Of a DNA stretch of 64,000 bases, positions 12,034 through 22,200 are shown one piece after another. The position numbers were made by a program, and so were the translations under genes. Position 1 is the stretch's first letter. Each line of letters begins with the position of its first letter. The stretch covers positions 682,001 through 746,000 of the forward strand of contig JALIZF010001807.1 of NCBI GenBank assembly GCA_029948255.1, read 5' to 3'. This DNA is from Telmatactis stephensoni. Taxonomy: Eukaryota > Cnidaria > Anthozoa > Actiniaria > Isophelliidae. The notes beneath the pieces are model-generated. The model was not told where the DNA came from, made no database searches, and worked only from the letters and a program-made list of their open reading frames with translations.

Positions 12034-12885
12034 GGGGAAAATATTAATTACTGGCTGTCAGGGAACACTGAAACTTCTGCTTCATATGATGATGATGATG
12101 ACTCTGAAGTGATTATATGCAAGAAGGGTAGAGCTAGAGCCTTGAAGCCTGTTGAGGAGTATTTCTTAGTCATGTGTAGATTAAGGCAGGGTTTCCATGA
12201 AGAGCACTTGGCTAACTTGTTTCATATCTCATTGTCTACAGTAAGCAGGATATTCATAACATGGGTCAATTTTATGTATCTCAAATTGGGAACAGTAAAC
12301 ATATGGCCATCAAGAAATGCTGTTGATCTGACAATGCCAGAAGCTTTTAAGCAAAAGTACAAATCTACAAGAGTGATAATAGACTGCACTGAGGTGAAAT
12401 GTCAAATGCCGAGCAGTCTACAACTGAATGGGGAACTTTTCAGCAGCTATAAACACCACACTACTTTAAAGGGGTTGGTGGGTATTTCTCCTGGAGGAGC
12501 TGTGACATTTATCAGTCAACTGTACACAGGTAGTATATCTGATAGAGAAATTGTAATGAGAAGTGGACTGTTGGATCTACCTTTTAAGGACAAAGACTCT
12601 ATCATGGCTGATAAAGGCTTTACCATTGATGATTTACTGCCACTAGGGGTTGGGTTAAACCTTCCACCTTTCCTGGGTGGTTCAAACCAAATGTCACCAG
12701 AGGATGTTGTGAGAACTCAAGAAATTGCAAGTCTTCGAATACACATTGAACGCGCAATTAACAAGATCAAAAACTTTCATATTTGGGACAGAGTTATCCC
12801 ACTCCACCAATTTGGAATAATAAATCAGATGTGGTCAGTATGTGCAATTTTGTGCAATGCACAGCCAAACATAATATCAATATGA
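12034..12885 (+). CDS. ISL2EU DDE transposase domain (DDE_Tnp_4-like), same frame as the THAP part
   Basis: This segment carries a helix-turn-helix-like region ('LANLFHISLSTVSRIF') followed by an RNase H-fold catalytic domain. The catalytic triad candidates are D in 'RVIIDCTEVKCQ', D in 'SIMADKGFTIDDLLP' and E in 'IRIHIERAINKIKNF'; 'YKHHTTLKGLVGISP' and 'GSISDREIV' are further family landmarks. It ends naturally at 12885. An ATG-independent start is implied: the ORF opens directly after the TAG at 12031, with an Asp-rich linker, so it probably needs the upstream THAP part to be translated. Catalytic residues look intact. Confidence 0.88.
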   Translation, partial: GENINYWLSGNTETSASYDDDDDSEVIICKKGRARALKPVEEYFLVMCRLRQGFHEEHLANLFHISLSTVSRIFITWVNFMYLKLGTVNIWPSRNAVDLTMPEAFKQKYKSTRVIIDCTEVKCQMPSSLQLNGELFSSYKHHTTLKGLVGISPGGAVTFISQLYTGSISDREIVMRSGLLDLPFKDKDSIMADKGFTIDDLLPLGVGLNLPPFLGGSNQMSPEDVVRTQEIASLRIHIERAINKIKNFHIWDRVIPLHQFGIINQMWSVCAILCNAQPNIISI

Positions 12886-13894
12886 ATCATTTTACTAGAC
12901 CGAGTAGTTGTACTAGCTTTTTAGTATTACTACTGTTTCATGCTTTTGTTTGAATTAGAGGTTTTCATTACCCCTCAAAACAAAGTGTACTTTATTCGAA
13001 GTGTAATAGTCAAATGACAATAATAATTGGGGTGTAATTCACAAGTGTATTTCACAGGATAATGAAAACTACTCTAGTGTGTTTCATGGTTAAATAAAAA
13101 CCACTCCATACCACAGTCCAATTAATGGTTTTAAGCTAATAGAATGAATTTAAACTTCAAGGAAAGTGGATCTTGAGGGTTTAATGAATTGTTTGCCATA
13201 TTTACCAGGCCCATTGAAACATTCAGTAGTCATTTGGTAGGAAAATGATTGAACTGAGCTATTGAATTTCAGTCAATTACATCCAAATGATGTCTATTTG
13301 CCTCTCACTTAAGCTTTTAACTTGATATATTTTGTACAACAGTCATCAATTGTGATTGTTTTGCCTTTTGCAATGTCTCTAGTTTAAAAAAAGCTTGAGT
13401 CAGAGTCAATAAACATTGAATATAATTACAAATGTTGAATTTTTGAGTCCTTTGAAGTTTTTCTCTAGTAATAATATTGACAACTAACCAAATAATCAAT
13501 AAAACAGCAGCCAATACATGTATTGTACATTATTTAAAATTATCAAAAAATGTTTACTTTTATCAATAATATATATATACAATTTTTACACAAGTATTTT
13601 ATATAGCTACAATGGAGCAAAGCAAAAATTAAATAAATGGCAATAAATTAGATATGATGCTCAGTTTTACATTTTGAATAATGATTTCTGTATCTATAGA
13701 GTGATTGCAAAAAACTGCTGTGAAACAAAAACTGATAGCTAGTGTGTGATAGTTTAATAGACACAAAAGAAAATAAAGGAAATAAGGTCTACCAGTGTCT
13801 ATTGGTCTACTATCTATTTCAGTGGTTTTCTGTAATCACTCTATAATTAATGTACATGCTGGTGTATATCTGTATTTGTAGTACTTGAGGATTT
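12886..13894. other. Noncoding gap between the convergent ISL2EU genes
   Basis: This is AT-rich sequence between two convergent stop codons. It presumably holds both 3' untranslated regions. An inverted pair 'tatagagtgattgcaaaaaac' (near 13697) and 'gttttctgtaatcactctata' (near 13826) flanks about 150 bases and could be a small foldback insertion. No gene is supported. Confidence 0.5.
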
Positions 13895-15946
13895 TCAGTC
13901 AGAACCTGAGGTTTGGTTAGTTAATTTACAAAATTCTACAGCAGCAAATTTTATAAAGTGTCTAAAGTAATAAGAACTAAGTTTTTCTTTTAATTCATTC
14001 CAAAATTGAAAGTCAAAAGGAATCCTTTGAATATAAATACCTACATTAGTGTAAACAATGAAATCACACCATTTTGCCCCCGTTACCCCCATTTGTCCTT
14101 GCACTTGAGCAAAGTATCGGTTGTTTTTTTTTAACGAGCAAGTTGTATCGCTTGTTTTTTCCATAAAAAAGGTTGCATCAGAGCTAGCCTCCAATGGAGT
14201 GACTTGAAATTTAGAGTGTGGACATTTTACCTCTGCAATTCCATAGTGGTCAGTACATCCAGGGTCAATCACTCTAGCATCAGGTGTAGCTCCAAGAATT
14301 GGACAATCGTTCATAACAACAAACCCAGATGGCAAAACTTGAACAGGTGTTTTCCTGTTGAACATAAATTTATGGTACTGAACCAATGCAGTCGATTCAA
14401 ATTTCTTTCCGTGGTCTAGTGCTCTTAATGACAATGGCTTTGGATTTATTAGCTCATTGGCAAATTTGTCATGGTTCCTCTGCCTCCTTGAAATTCGATG
14501 GAACTGCGAGGCAGTAAACCTGAATTTTCGTTCGCTTTTCCACATATCGCATTCTGACTGCTTCCTCGTTTCCTTTTCAATTTTGTTGATATTGTCCTCG
14601 CTTAACTTTAGTTTACTGATGAGAGTTCCTTCATCGTCATTCAGGTTAGGTGGAACATCCATCTCATTGTCACTTGTTTTTCTCAACGGAAATCTAGGGT
14701 AGGTAAGTTCTTCTACCTCGTTTACAATTAACAGTCTTGGAACAGTATCAATGTCAGCTGTAGCTTGAAAATTTGACTCAGTAAATGTGGCCTGGTAGGA
14801 AAGGTAAGACCCAACTTTGCATTTGCCAAATTTTGTATCTACTGTGGAAATTTGTTGCACATCATCTTCTTGAATCATTTGAGCAAAGCCCACATTTGGG
14901 TCAATTTTTGCAAGTTCTTTTTTAAGGTTATTTTCTGCAGTGTTGTTGTGAGCTGTCTTCATTCTGGCTTCATACAAAAGGGACTTTACACCAGGTCTCA
15001 CTCTTTGTTCATCTAGTTTGGTTTTATTAACAACAATCTCAGTAACTGGTTCTGGTGCAATACTTGAGCCACCTCCTTTCCTATGCCACTGCTGTAATTG
15101 CGATGTACAAGCCAACGCTGCTTGTTGATCTGCCTCATGAGTAAGATCATCTGTCGACTTACAAGTAAACAGTGTAAATTTACAAAGCTTGAACATCAAA
15201 GCTAGAATGTGGTTACAATATCCGACGTTCCCGGCTACACACGAACAGTTCCCACTTTCAACTTCTCCCGATATCACACACAAAGCTAGCTTCAGTTCAT
15301 GCGGAGGGTCATTCTTTCTAAAGCTGTGGCAACATTTTGCTTTTATATAGAAGTAACGTTGGTCGTGTAAACAACGGATTTCTTCCAAATATTCGTCTTC
15401 TAAAAATGTTTTGGCCTTCCTTAGACCAGTCGGTATTGAGTTATGATCTTTCTTAGCAATCTTTTTTCCAGTATTTTTTATGTGGCTGTCCATGTTGGCT
15501 CTTGAAAACATTGGCATCTTTTCGAGTGACTTTGTCCACGCTTCGTCTACGCCAGGAAACTTGACACGTTCTTTCGGGATTTTATTCGTGGTAGTTAGCT
15601 GGAAATCCCTTTCTTTTCGTCGAGTATATAATTTGTGCGGATCGGGGTCAACGATGTCTTGGTCTCGACCAGTTCTGATGTAGTCGTTCACTCTATAAAA
15701 GCAAAACAAATGCATGTTATTTCAACAAGAATCACAAAGATTCACACATTTACGTCGAAGCGTACTTTACCTTTTCACCAACTGGGCTTTGGTTTTGAGA
15801 CCTTTTGCTTTGTCTCCACGACATTTAAGCCAGAACAACAATTCGTCATTTTTCAATTCCTCTGGCTTCCGTCCCAAGAGAGAAGCACCTTGAATATCAT
15901 CTTCGCAAAGAACAACAGAAACCAAACCACTACTACTAGACGCCAT
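13895..15946 (-). CDS. SAP-SWIM-YqaJ nuclease of the ISL2EU element
   Basis: There are two exons: 15771-15946 (ATG at 15946) and 13895-15692, joined across a 78-bp intron with GT/AG ends, giving about 657 residues. Exon 1 plus the junction encodes a SAP-like DNA-binding motif ('LLGRKPEELKNDELLFWLKC' followed by 'KTKAQLVKRVNDYI'). A SWIM-type zinc finger follows near residue 210 (CSC-x7-CNH). The YqaJ/lambda-exonuclease-like domain occupies about residues 450-600: 'FRFTASQFHRISRR', 'HGKKFESTAL', 'LGATPDARVI', 'IAEVKCP' and 'RYFAQVQGQMGVTGAKWCDF' supply the acidic and Lys/Gln active-site positions. It is intact. In ISL2EU elements this protein accompanies the transposase; its exact role in transposition is unknown. 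Confidence 0.9.
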
Positions 15947-16049
15947 TTTGCTTTTGCTGACGACTGGGTGGCCTCGATTTCATGCTCTAGTTCCCAGGCC
16001 AAATCGGTTGTCGGCCATTATGAGAGCCGTGTATTTTGACTAATTTCAA

Positions 16050-16195
16050 CTAATCTGAGTATCATGCTCTCTAGGGAGGGTGAGGGGCAGGAAAGTGAAG
16101 GGACTGAAGAGGAGAGGAAGGAAATACATCACATCTTTTCCCCTTCTCCTCTTCCCAAGTCCCCTTGCCTCCTCCCGGCCCAGAAGGCCTGCCAT
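16050..16195. repeat. Polypurine/polypyrimidine relic resembling the RecQ-element terminal repeat
   Basis: 'CTGAGTATCATGCTCTCT' followed by a purine-rich tract strongly resembles the 7399 tip (CCTGAGTATCAGGCCCTCT). The tract then switches to a pyrimidine-rich one ('cttttccccttctcctcttc') ending near 'ggcccagaaggcctgcc'. It looks like two facing terminal repeats with the interior lost, a solo-TIR or MITE derivative. It lies in the right arm of the 10161-16870 element. Confidence 0.5.
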
Positions 16196-18990
16196 AACTT
16201 TAACTTCTTAACTAATTTTCAAGTCATAAGATCTAGAATGGAAACACTAAATGTGGAATAAGTAATGTACAATATCTGAATCGCTTTCTATTTGAATCAC
16301 TTGTTTATTTCGGATAAAAGCAATTAACATGAAGCTTAAAAAGAAAATGTTTATTTATATTTTGTAAAGATATTAGATTTAAGCGAAAAACTTTACCCTG
16401 TAATCTTGACTTCAGTATCACTATAAAAATCTGCAAAATAAAACAAGCAGTTTTTAAAATAGATACATCAAACAAAAGAAAATGTCACCAGAACATATTA
16501 AGATTGAATTTGGTTTGAAAAGGCAAAAATTAAATGAGATTAATGTGGATTGAGAACTTACCATCTTCACTACCAACCGGCTCAGCCATTTTGAAAGCAT
16601 GGGAAAGGAAGGCATGTACAGGCATGTGAGAACAGGCATGTGAAAAACACAGGAAGCCCAATCGAAGAGTTGATTTAAATTCAATCAAACATGGCTGCCT
16701 GGAACGGAGTTTTCTGTGTTCCAAGCTATTAGAATGCAAGGCCAGAGGTGATAACACAAGACTTTTATGATAAAAGCCTTTAAAATGGAAAAATAAAGGT
16801 AGGCCATGGGGTGGGCCATAGGGTAGGCCATAGGTAGGCCATGGCCCTAGCCCAGCTTTTGTAGTTACCCGCTCCCATTTGTGAACATTTTCTTACAAGT
16901 TCTAACTTCTTTCTTTTGAGTTTATCCCTTTTTCAATACTGTCATCTTTCTTTTTTGGCATTTTTTATGAAATGTCTTTTTTCCCCTGGTTTTTATCCTT
17001 GAAACCGATTTAGAATACATGTATGTTAATACAAAATGAAAAAGGTTTTTTCAGAAGCTTGCTGAATTTTTGATGGTAACTGTTGATGGCATGTTATCTT
17101 CAAGATTTACTACAAAGTAGTAAGAATGTGACTCAATTTTATTTTCGTTTTATTAGTCGGGAAACCTGTGGTAGAGCGACTTTAGGTTTACATTTTGATC
17201 CTGAGATCCTATCAATGTCAGATATGTGCCATGAAATTGAGGCAGATCCCTGAGAGATCACAAGAGATCACCCAGAAGCCTTTAGATCTGAAAAAAGAGG
17301 TTGACCAACAGGCTTCCTGTGGTCGCGAACTGTCACAAGAGATTGAGAGTGATCAATATGGCCGACAAAAAATGCATTTTGTTTAAAGTCCCTATGACGC
17401 ATATTTTTTTATTTTCAAACTTAGTTCTTTTTAGAGAGCATAGTGAAGATCAATTGCCAATGGAAATGAGTTACAAATGGAAAAATACGAGTAATTTAAA
17501 TTCTCTTGTTTTTGTATAATAAATGATTACTCCTCTTATGTCATCACATTTGCATTTTGAAATTTGAAACCTTTATATCTCAGAAAATATGGAGTGAGGA
17601 AAAACAAGATTAAAAGATCTTTACTATGCTTTATATCAAGAACTACTGAGTTTGAAAATAAAAAATTATCCGTCACAGGGACTTTTTTGGACTACTGGCA
17701 TCTCAAGATTTCTTTTGATCATTAATATGGATTCCTCAAATTTAGTGGTGACGTTTTACCAGATGTTACATGTATAATGATTTTGGATTATCCAAGAACA
17801 GAAACGCAAGATAGGGAAGGCAGTGGAGTCAGTACCTGAAAACGATTCAAGCTGTAAAGATACTCCAGAGATTTTCAAATCAAACATTTGTTCTACTCAA
17901 TATTTTATTAATTCATCTCATAATTTTGCATGGAAATAATGTAAAACAGGGCATTCAATATAAGCCAGGCGAACAGGAATTAGTAAGTTTAATATCAAAT
18001 ACCACTCCATTTTGCTGCACAGCTGTTTATGGTATTTCAGTATATTACACTGGTAGTCCAAATAAATGGGTGCCTAATTTCATTGGCTTCTTCATGCTTT
18101 GACAGTTATGCAAGCAAAACACTTTATAATTTTATATACGAGTGTTTTGATCATTGTGCTGAATTCAACAGCATATTCACAAATAATATTTGTATGGTAT
18201 CTTTGTTAGCATGGTTTGCCACAGACTTGCATAGTCCTTGTCTTTAAAACTGCTGTTGATCTGAACTTTCATGGAGAGCCATACTTCCTCAGTTGGATTC
18301 ACTTTACAACAAGCTTTCTCTGTATTAAACCATTTGGCCAGACGTAGTATATGCTTTATTGCCAAAGGCAGGCATGCTGTTCATCCAAGCACCAACACTG
18401 AAGACAAGAAAATAGTTCTTCTGCAGCTCCATAGCTAGTAGAACAGGAAGGTTGGCTGGTTTTGTTTTCAAGGAGATTGCTGAAAAGATGAAGGTGCAAA
18501 GAAGTGATTTTATCATTCCTGTTGCAGTCTCCAGTATTCATGAAGCCATGACCAGCATAGAATTAATGAAGACTGGTTCTATCTCAAATGGAAATTTGCA
18601 GACATTTATGAACATGCTGGATAAATCAGATGTTGAAGATGAGGTAAATTTGTGAGGGTCTCTTGACAGCAAGCCTAAGTGAGGAAAATCAAAAAGCAAG
18701 ACCTTTCAATCAGCAAAAGATTTACAGCTATTGATTTACAATTTGATGGACTGAGAGAAAGGTTTGTTAATGTTTTACTAAGATGGTCCATGTGGCAGAG
18801 GACTGCAGCATACTGACCAGAATCACTTTTCCTTGATTCTAACAAACACATCTAAAGCATGGCTGATGTGAGGTATCCACCTGGTGCCACTAGGTTTAGT
18901 AGGCTTTCACACGTTGATGCCAAGTTCTCTTCTGATACTTTCAAGCTCACATGAGCTTTTTGAGCTGTAGTGGTATATTTTCCATATAGA
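16196..18990. other. Noncoding stretch left of the BEL element
   Basis: This contains the right terminal repeat of the 10161-16870 element (about 16690-16870) and then AT-rich sequence. Short ORFs at 18177-18365 (minus; 'TEEVWLSMKVQINSSFKDKD') and 18452-18655 (plus; 'FKEIAEKMKVQRSDFIIPV') look coding-like but match nothing I can name and have no splice context. Nothing else is supported. Confidence 0.4.
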
Positions 18991-18995
18991 GTAGC

Positions 18996-19159
18996 TGTAC
19001 GATACGATTTTACATTTTTATTCTGAACTCGAACATCAGTCACACTCTTACACTACTAGACACGCTCGCTCCACTCGCAACGACCTCGTGCTCGACAGTT
19101 TAAACTACACAGCGCATGCGCGCCACAGGTAAACATTACATACATGTTTCTCCTGAACA
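18996..19159 (-). repeat. BEL 3' LTR
   Basis: A 164-bp direct repeat nearly identical to 25403-25566. On the minus strand it begins TGTTCAGGAG and ends CGTATCGTACA. It includes the GC-rich 'gcgcatgcgcgcc' block. Confidence 0.95.
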
Positions 19160-19172
19160 TCCTCCCCTTCCC
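19160..19172 (-). promoter_or_regulatory. BEL polypurine tract
   Basis: The minus strand reads GGGAAGGGGAGGA directly against the 3' LTR, the expected site for priming plus-strand DNA synthesis. Confidence 0.88.
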
Positions 19173-19298
19173 TATCAGATAAACTTAGCTGATAGTTACA
19201 TGACTAATCTTAGTAATAAACGATTAACTCAACAAGTCTATAATGTTCTTAAAGTGTTCTTTTACTTAGTTTCTGATGATAACTGATAATGTTCAAAG

Positions 19299-22200
19299 TC
19301 ACTGGTATTCTAGAGGGCACAATTTTACAACTGGTCTTGTTACAATACTCTTTCCAACTTGAACATCAGCAACTCTGACTTGTCCATCAGCTCCTGGATG
19401 GGTCTTCACAATCCTTCCGAGCGGCCACTTTCCTCTTGGAGTATCTGATGACATAAGGATAACTACATCTCCTTCTTTGAAGTTCTCTCTGTTGTGAAAC
19501 CACTTCTTCCTTGAATTTAGACTTGGTAGCCATTCCTTCAACCATCGATGCCAGAAGTGGCGTACAAGCTCTTGTACTCTTCTCCATCTCTTCTTAGGGT
19601 TGAACGCTGTAGTATCAACGCTCTCAGGAGCAAATCTGCCACCAAGTTGTCCGTGTAAGAAATGATTGGGTGTCAGAGGAATTGTATCTGCGGGATTGGC
19701 TGATTGGTAGGTAAGAGGTCTCGAGTTAATAAGACCTTCTGCTCCAACAACTGCACTTAGCAGTTCTTCATCTGTTATGTCAGCAGATCCCAATATAGCT
19801 AGAATTGCTTTCTTCGCAGCTTTAACCATTATTTCGTGGACTCCGCTGAAGTGTGGTGCCAAAGGTGGGTTGAAATGCCATTTGACTCTGTAGGTAGATG
19901 TAGCATCTTGAATCTTGTCCTTGTCCAAGCGTCTCAAGGCTTCCAATTCATTATGAGCACCAACAAAATTGGTTCCATTGTCAGATAATACTTCTTCTGG
20001 TAGACCTCGCCTTGATGCCATTCGAAAAAAGGCATTAAGGAAGGAGTCCGTGTCTAAACTGTTTGCAACTTCCAAGTGAACTGCTCTTGTGCTTAAGCAG
20101 GTGAAAAGACATAGGTACCTTTTTTGGCACACTTTCCCACGTCCTTGTTTTGTGATAAAAGGGCCCGCATAGTCCACTGACGTTTGGCAAAATGCTCGCA
20201 ATGACATGCGTGTCCGTATAGCTGGTAAGGGTGCCATCAGTGGCTTCAATGGAGTTGTCTTTCTTCTTCGACATTCCATACATTCCTTTTCCCAATCTCT
20301 AATAGCTTCTCTTGGTGATAGAATCCAGTATTTGGTGGATAGCTCTGCCAGTACTTGATTCGTTCCTCCATGCTGCATTCGTTCGTGGTGTTCCTTTATG
20401 ATCAGCTTGGTAACATGATGATCTTTAGGAAGGATTATTGGGAAACGAGACTCCCATGGTAAACAATCAGCATAACAAAGCCTCCCGTTACATCTTAATA
20501 TACCATCTTGGTCAACAAATGGGTTCAGTGAAAGTATCTTGGACGAAGCTGTAAGGCTTTTTCCTGCTTTAAGTGATTTTATTTCTTCCTTGAAGACTTG
20601 TTCTTGAGCTTGCTTGATAACAAGTTGCTCTGATGAGATGAGTTCTTTTGTACTAAGTGGACCAAGCTGTCGTTGCTTGGGAGGTAGAAGGCAATTTTCT
20701 GCAAAGCGCATGACTCTTGCCAACACACGTGTAAGTTTTCTCCAACTGGAATACCTTGATGGCTCAAGACGGTTCTCACTAGTGATACCCATGAAGGTGT
20801 TACTGTCATCTTGCTTCACTCGAAACTGTTTACGAACTTCACTGGTTTGTCTGTCTTTTACTTCTAGCTTGCTAGTGGGCCACTCAGTTTTGTCCAACTT
20901 TAAAAAAGATGGTCCTTCCCACCAAGACTTCTCGTCCTTGAGTTGGGTCACAGATCGACCCCTAGTTAACAGGTCAGCTGGGTTTTGCTTTGTTGGTACA
21001 TACCGCCACTGCTCTGGATTTGTTGACTTCTGTATTTCACCCACACGGTTTGCAACAAAAGGTTTGAACTGTCTGCTCTGTCCTCGAATCCAGTACAGAG
21101 TGTCCATACTATCGGACCAAAACTGCCACATTGGCTTATCTACTCTTAGAACAGGACCAACTTTCTCAGCTTGTCGAAGTCCTACGATGGCTGACATTAG
21201 TTCTAGTCGGGGAATGCTAACTGCATGAAGTGGTGCAACTTTTGATTTCGATGCAACTAGGTTACATGAAACAGTTCCATCTTTGTACACATGTCTAACG
21301 TATGTCACAGCTCCATAAGCTTCTTGTGAAGCGTCAACAAAGGTGTGAAGAGTTACCTCTTCAACTTCGGCTGCAAGTCTAAGACATCGTGGTATTTGAA
21401 TCTCAGACAGTTCCAATAGCTCATCAAACCATTCTTGAGCTTTAGCTTCCAGTGTTGCATCTAACGGTTCATCCCAGTCGAGGCCTTTTGTCCACATGTT
21501 TTGAAGAAGGATCCTCGCATGGATAACGTATGGTGTCAAGAAGCCAAGGGGATCAAATAGTGTTGCTATTCGTTTCAGAAATCCTCGCTTGGTGCTTGTG
21601 TACTTTTCCTTTGGTTGGTTAACTTGAAACTTGAATTCGTCCTCCTTAGGAGACCATGTCACTCCTAATGTCTTTGTAACAGGTAGCTCATCCTTGTCGA
21701 GATCCACTTCAGTAACACAATCTGCTGTCGGTATAGCTTGTAGCACCTCTTGGGAGTTTGATAACCATTTACGTGCATGCATTCCGGCAGAAGCCCACAG
21801 CTGAGCCAGCTGCTCATACAACTCGATTGCAGTCTCAACGTTAGGCATTGAATCCATAGAATCATCCATATAGGTGCTGTTAAGGATTGTATCGGCAGCA
21901 AGAGGGTGTGTCTTCTGATTCTCTTGGGCATGGTGACGTGCTACTCCAAAGACAACTCTTTCAAATTCATAGACATCAGGTTCTCTTTCAGTCTCTAGTT
22001 GTCTCCACAGAAAACGGTGGTAGGGTCGGTCTTCTTCTTTTAGCTTTATCTGTAGATACATCTCTTTAATGTCACACATCAATGCAATCGGGTCATGACG
22101 AAATCTAAGCAAAACTGTAACCAAGTCATTCTGAAGCTTGGGACCTTGATACATCATGTCATTGAGAGAAACATCCTGACATTTTGCTGATGCATCAAAG

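Larger units (their letters stand above)
11091..16031 (+). mobile_element. ISL2EU-type DNA transposon, TIR CACGGCTCTCATAATGG, TA target duplication
   Basis: The termini are inverted repeats CACGGCTCTCATAATGGCCG at 11091 and its complement ending at 16031; weaker similarity continues inward to about 11155 and 15955. Both sides are flanked by TA. Two convergent coding units fill it: THAP plus DDE transposase on the plus strand and a SAP-SWIM-YqaJ protein on the minus strand. That pairing is, as I recall, the diagnostic content of the ISL2EU superfamily. It sits inside the 10161-16870 element, so it inserted later. It is nearly intact, with one in-frame stop in the transposase frame. Confidence 0.88.
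10161..16870. mobile_element. Long-TIR DNA element with 9-bp target duplication (MULE-like), hosting a nested ISL2EU
   Basis: The ends are inverted repeats of roughly 160-185 bp beginning GGGTAACTACAAAAGCTGGG (10161) and ending with its complement at 16870. The arms include runs of 'ggccatggcc' and 'taggccat'; the right arm carries an extra insertion of about 19 bp. The flanks are a perfect 9-bp duplication GCTCCCATT at 10152-10160 and 16871-16879. Long TIRs plus 9-bp duplications fit the MuDR/MULE superfamily, but no MULE transposase is present; without the nested 4.9-kb element it is only about 1.8 kb and non-autonomous. A doubled 'taatgatcacacagggatcc'-type unit lies at 10326-10390. The superfamily label is an inference. 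Confidence 0.85.

Noticed and set aside
20614..21228. 204-codon plus-strand ORF inside the BEL element
   Set aside because: It is antisense to the conserved integrase/RNase H frame and has no family features; a shadow ORF.
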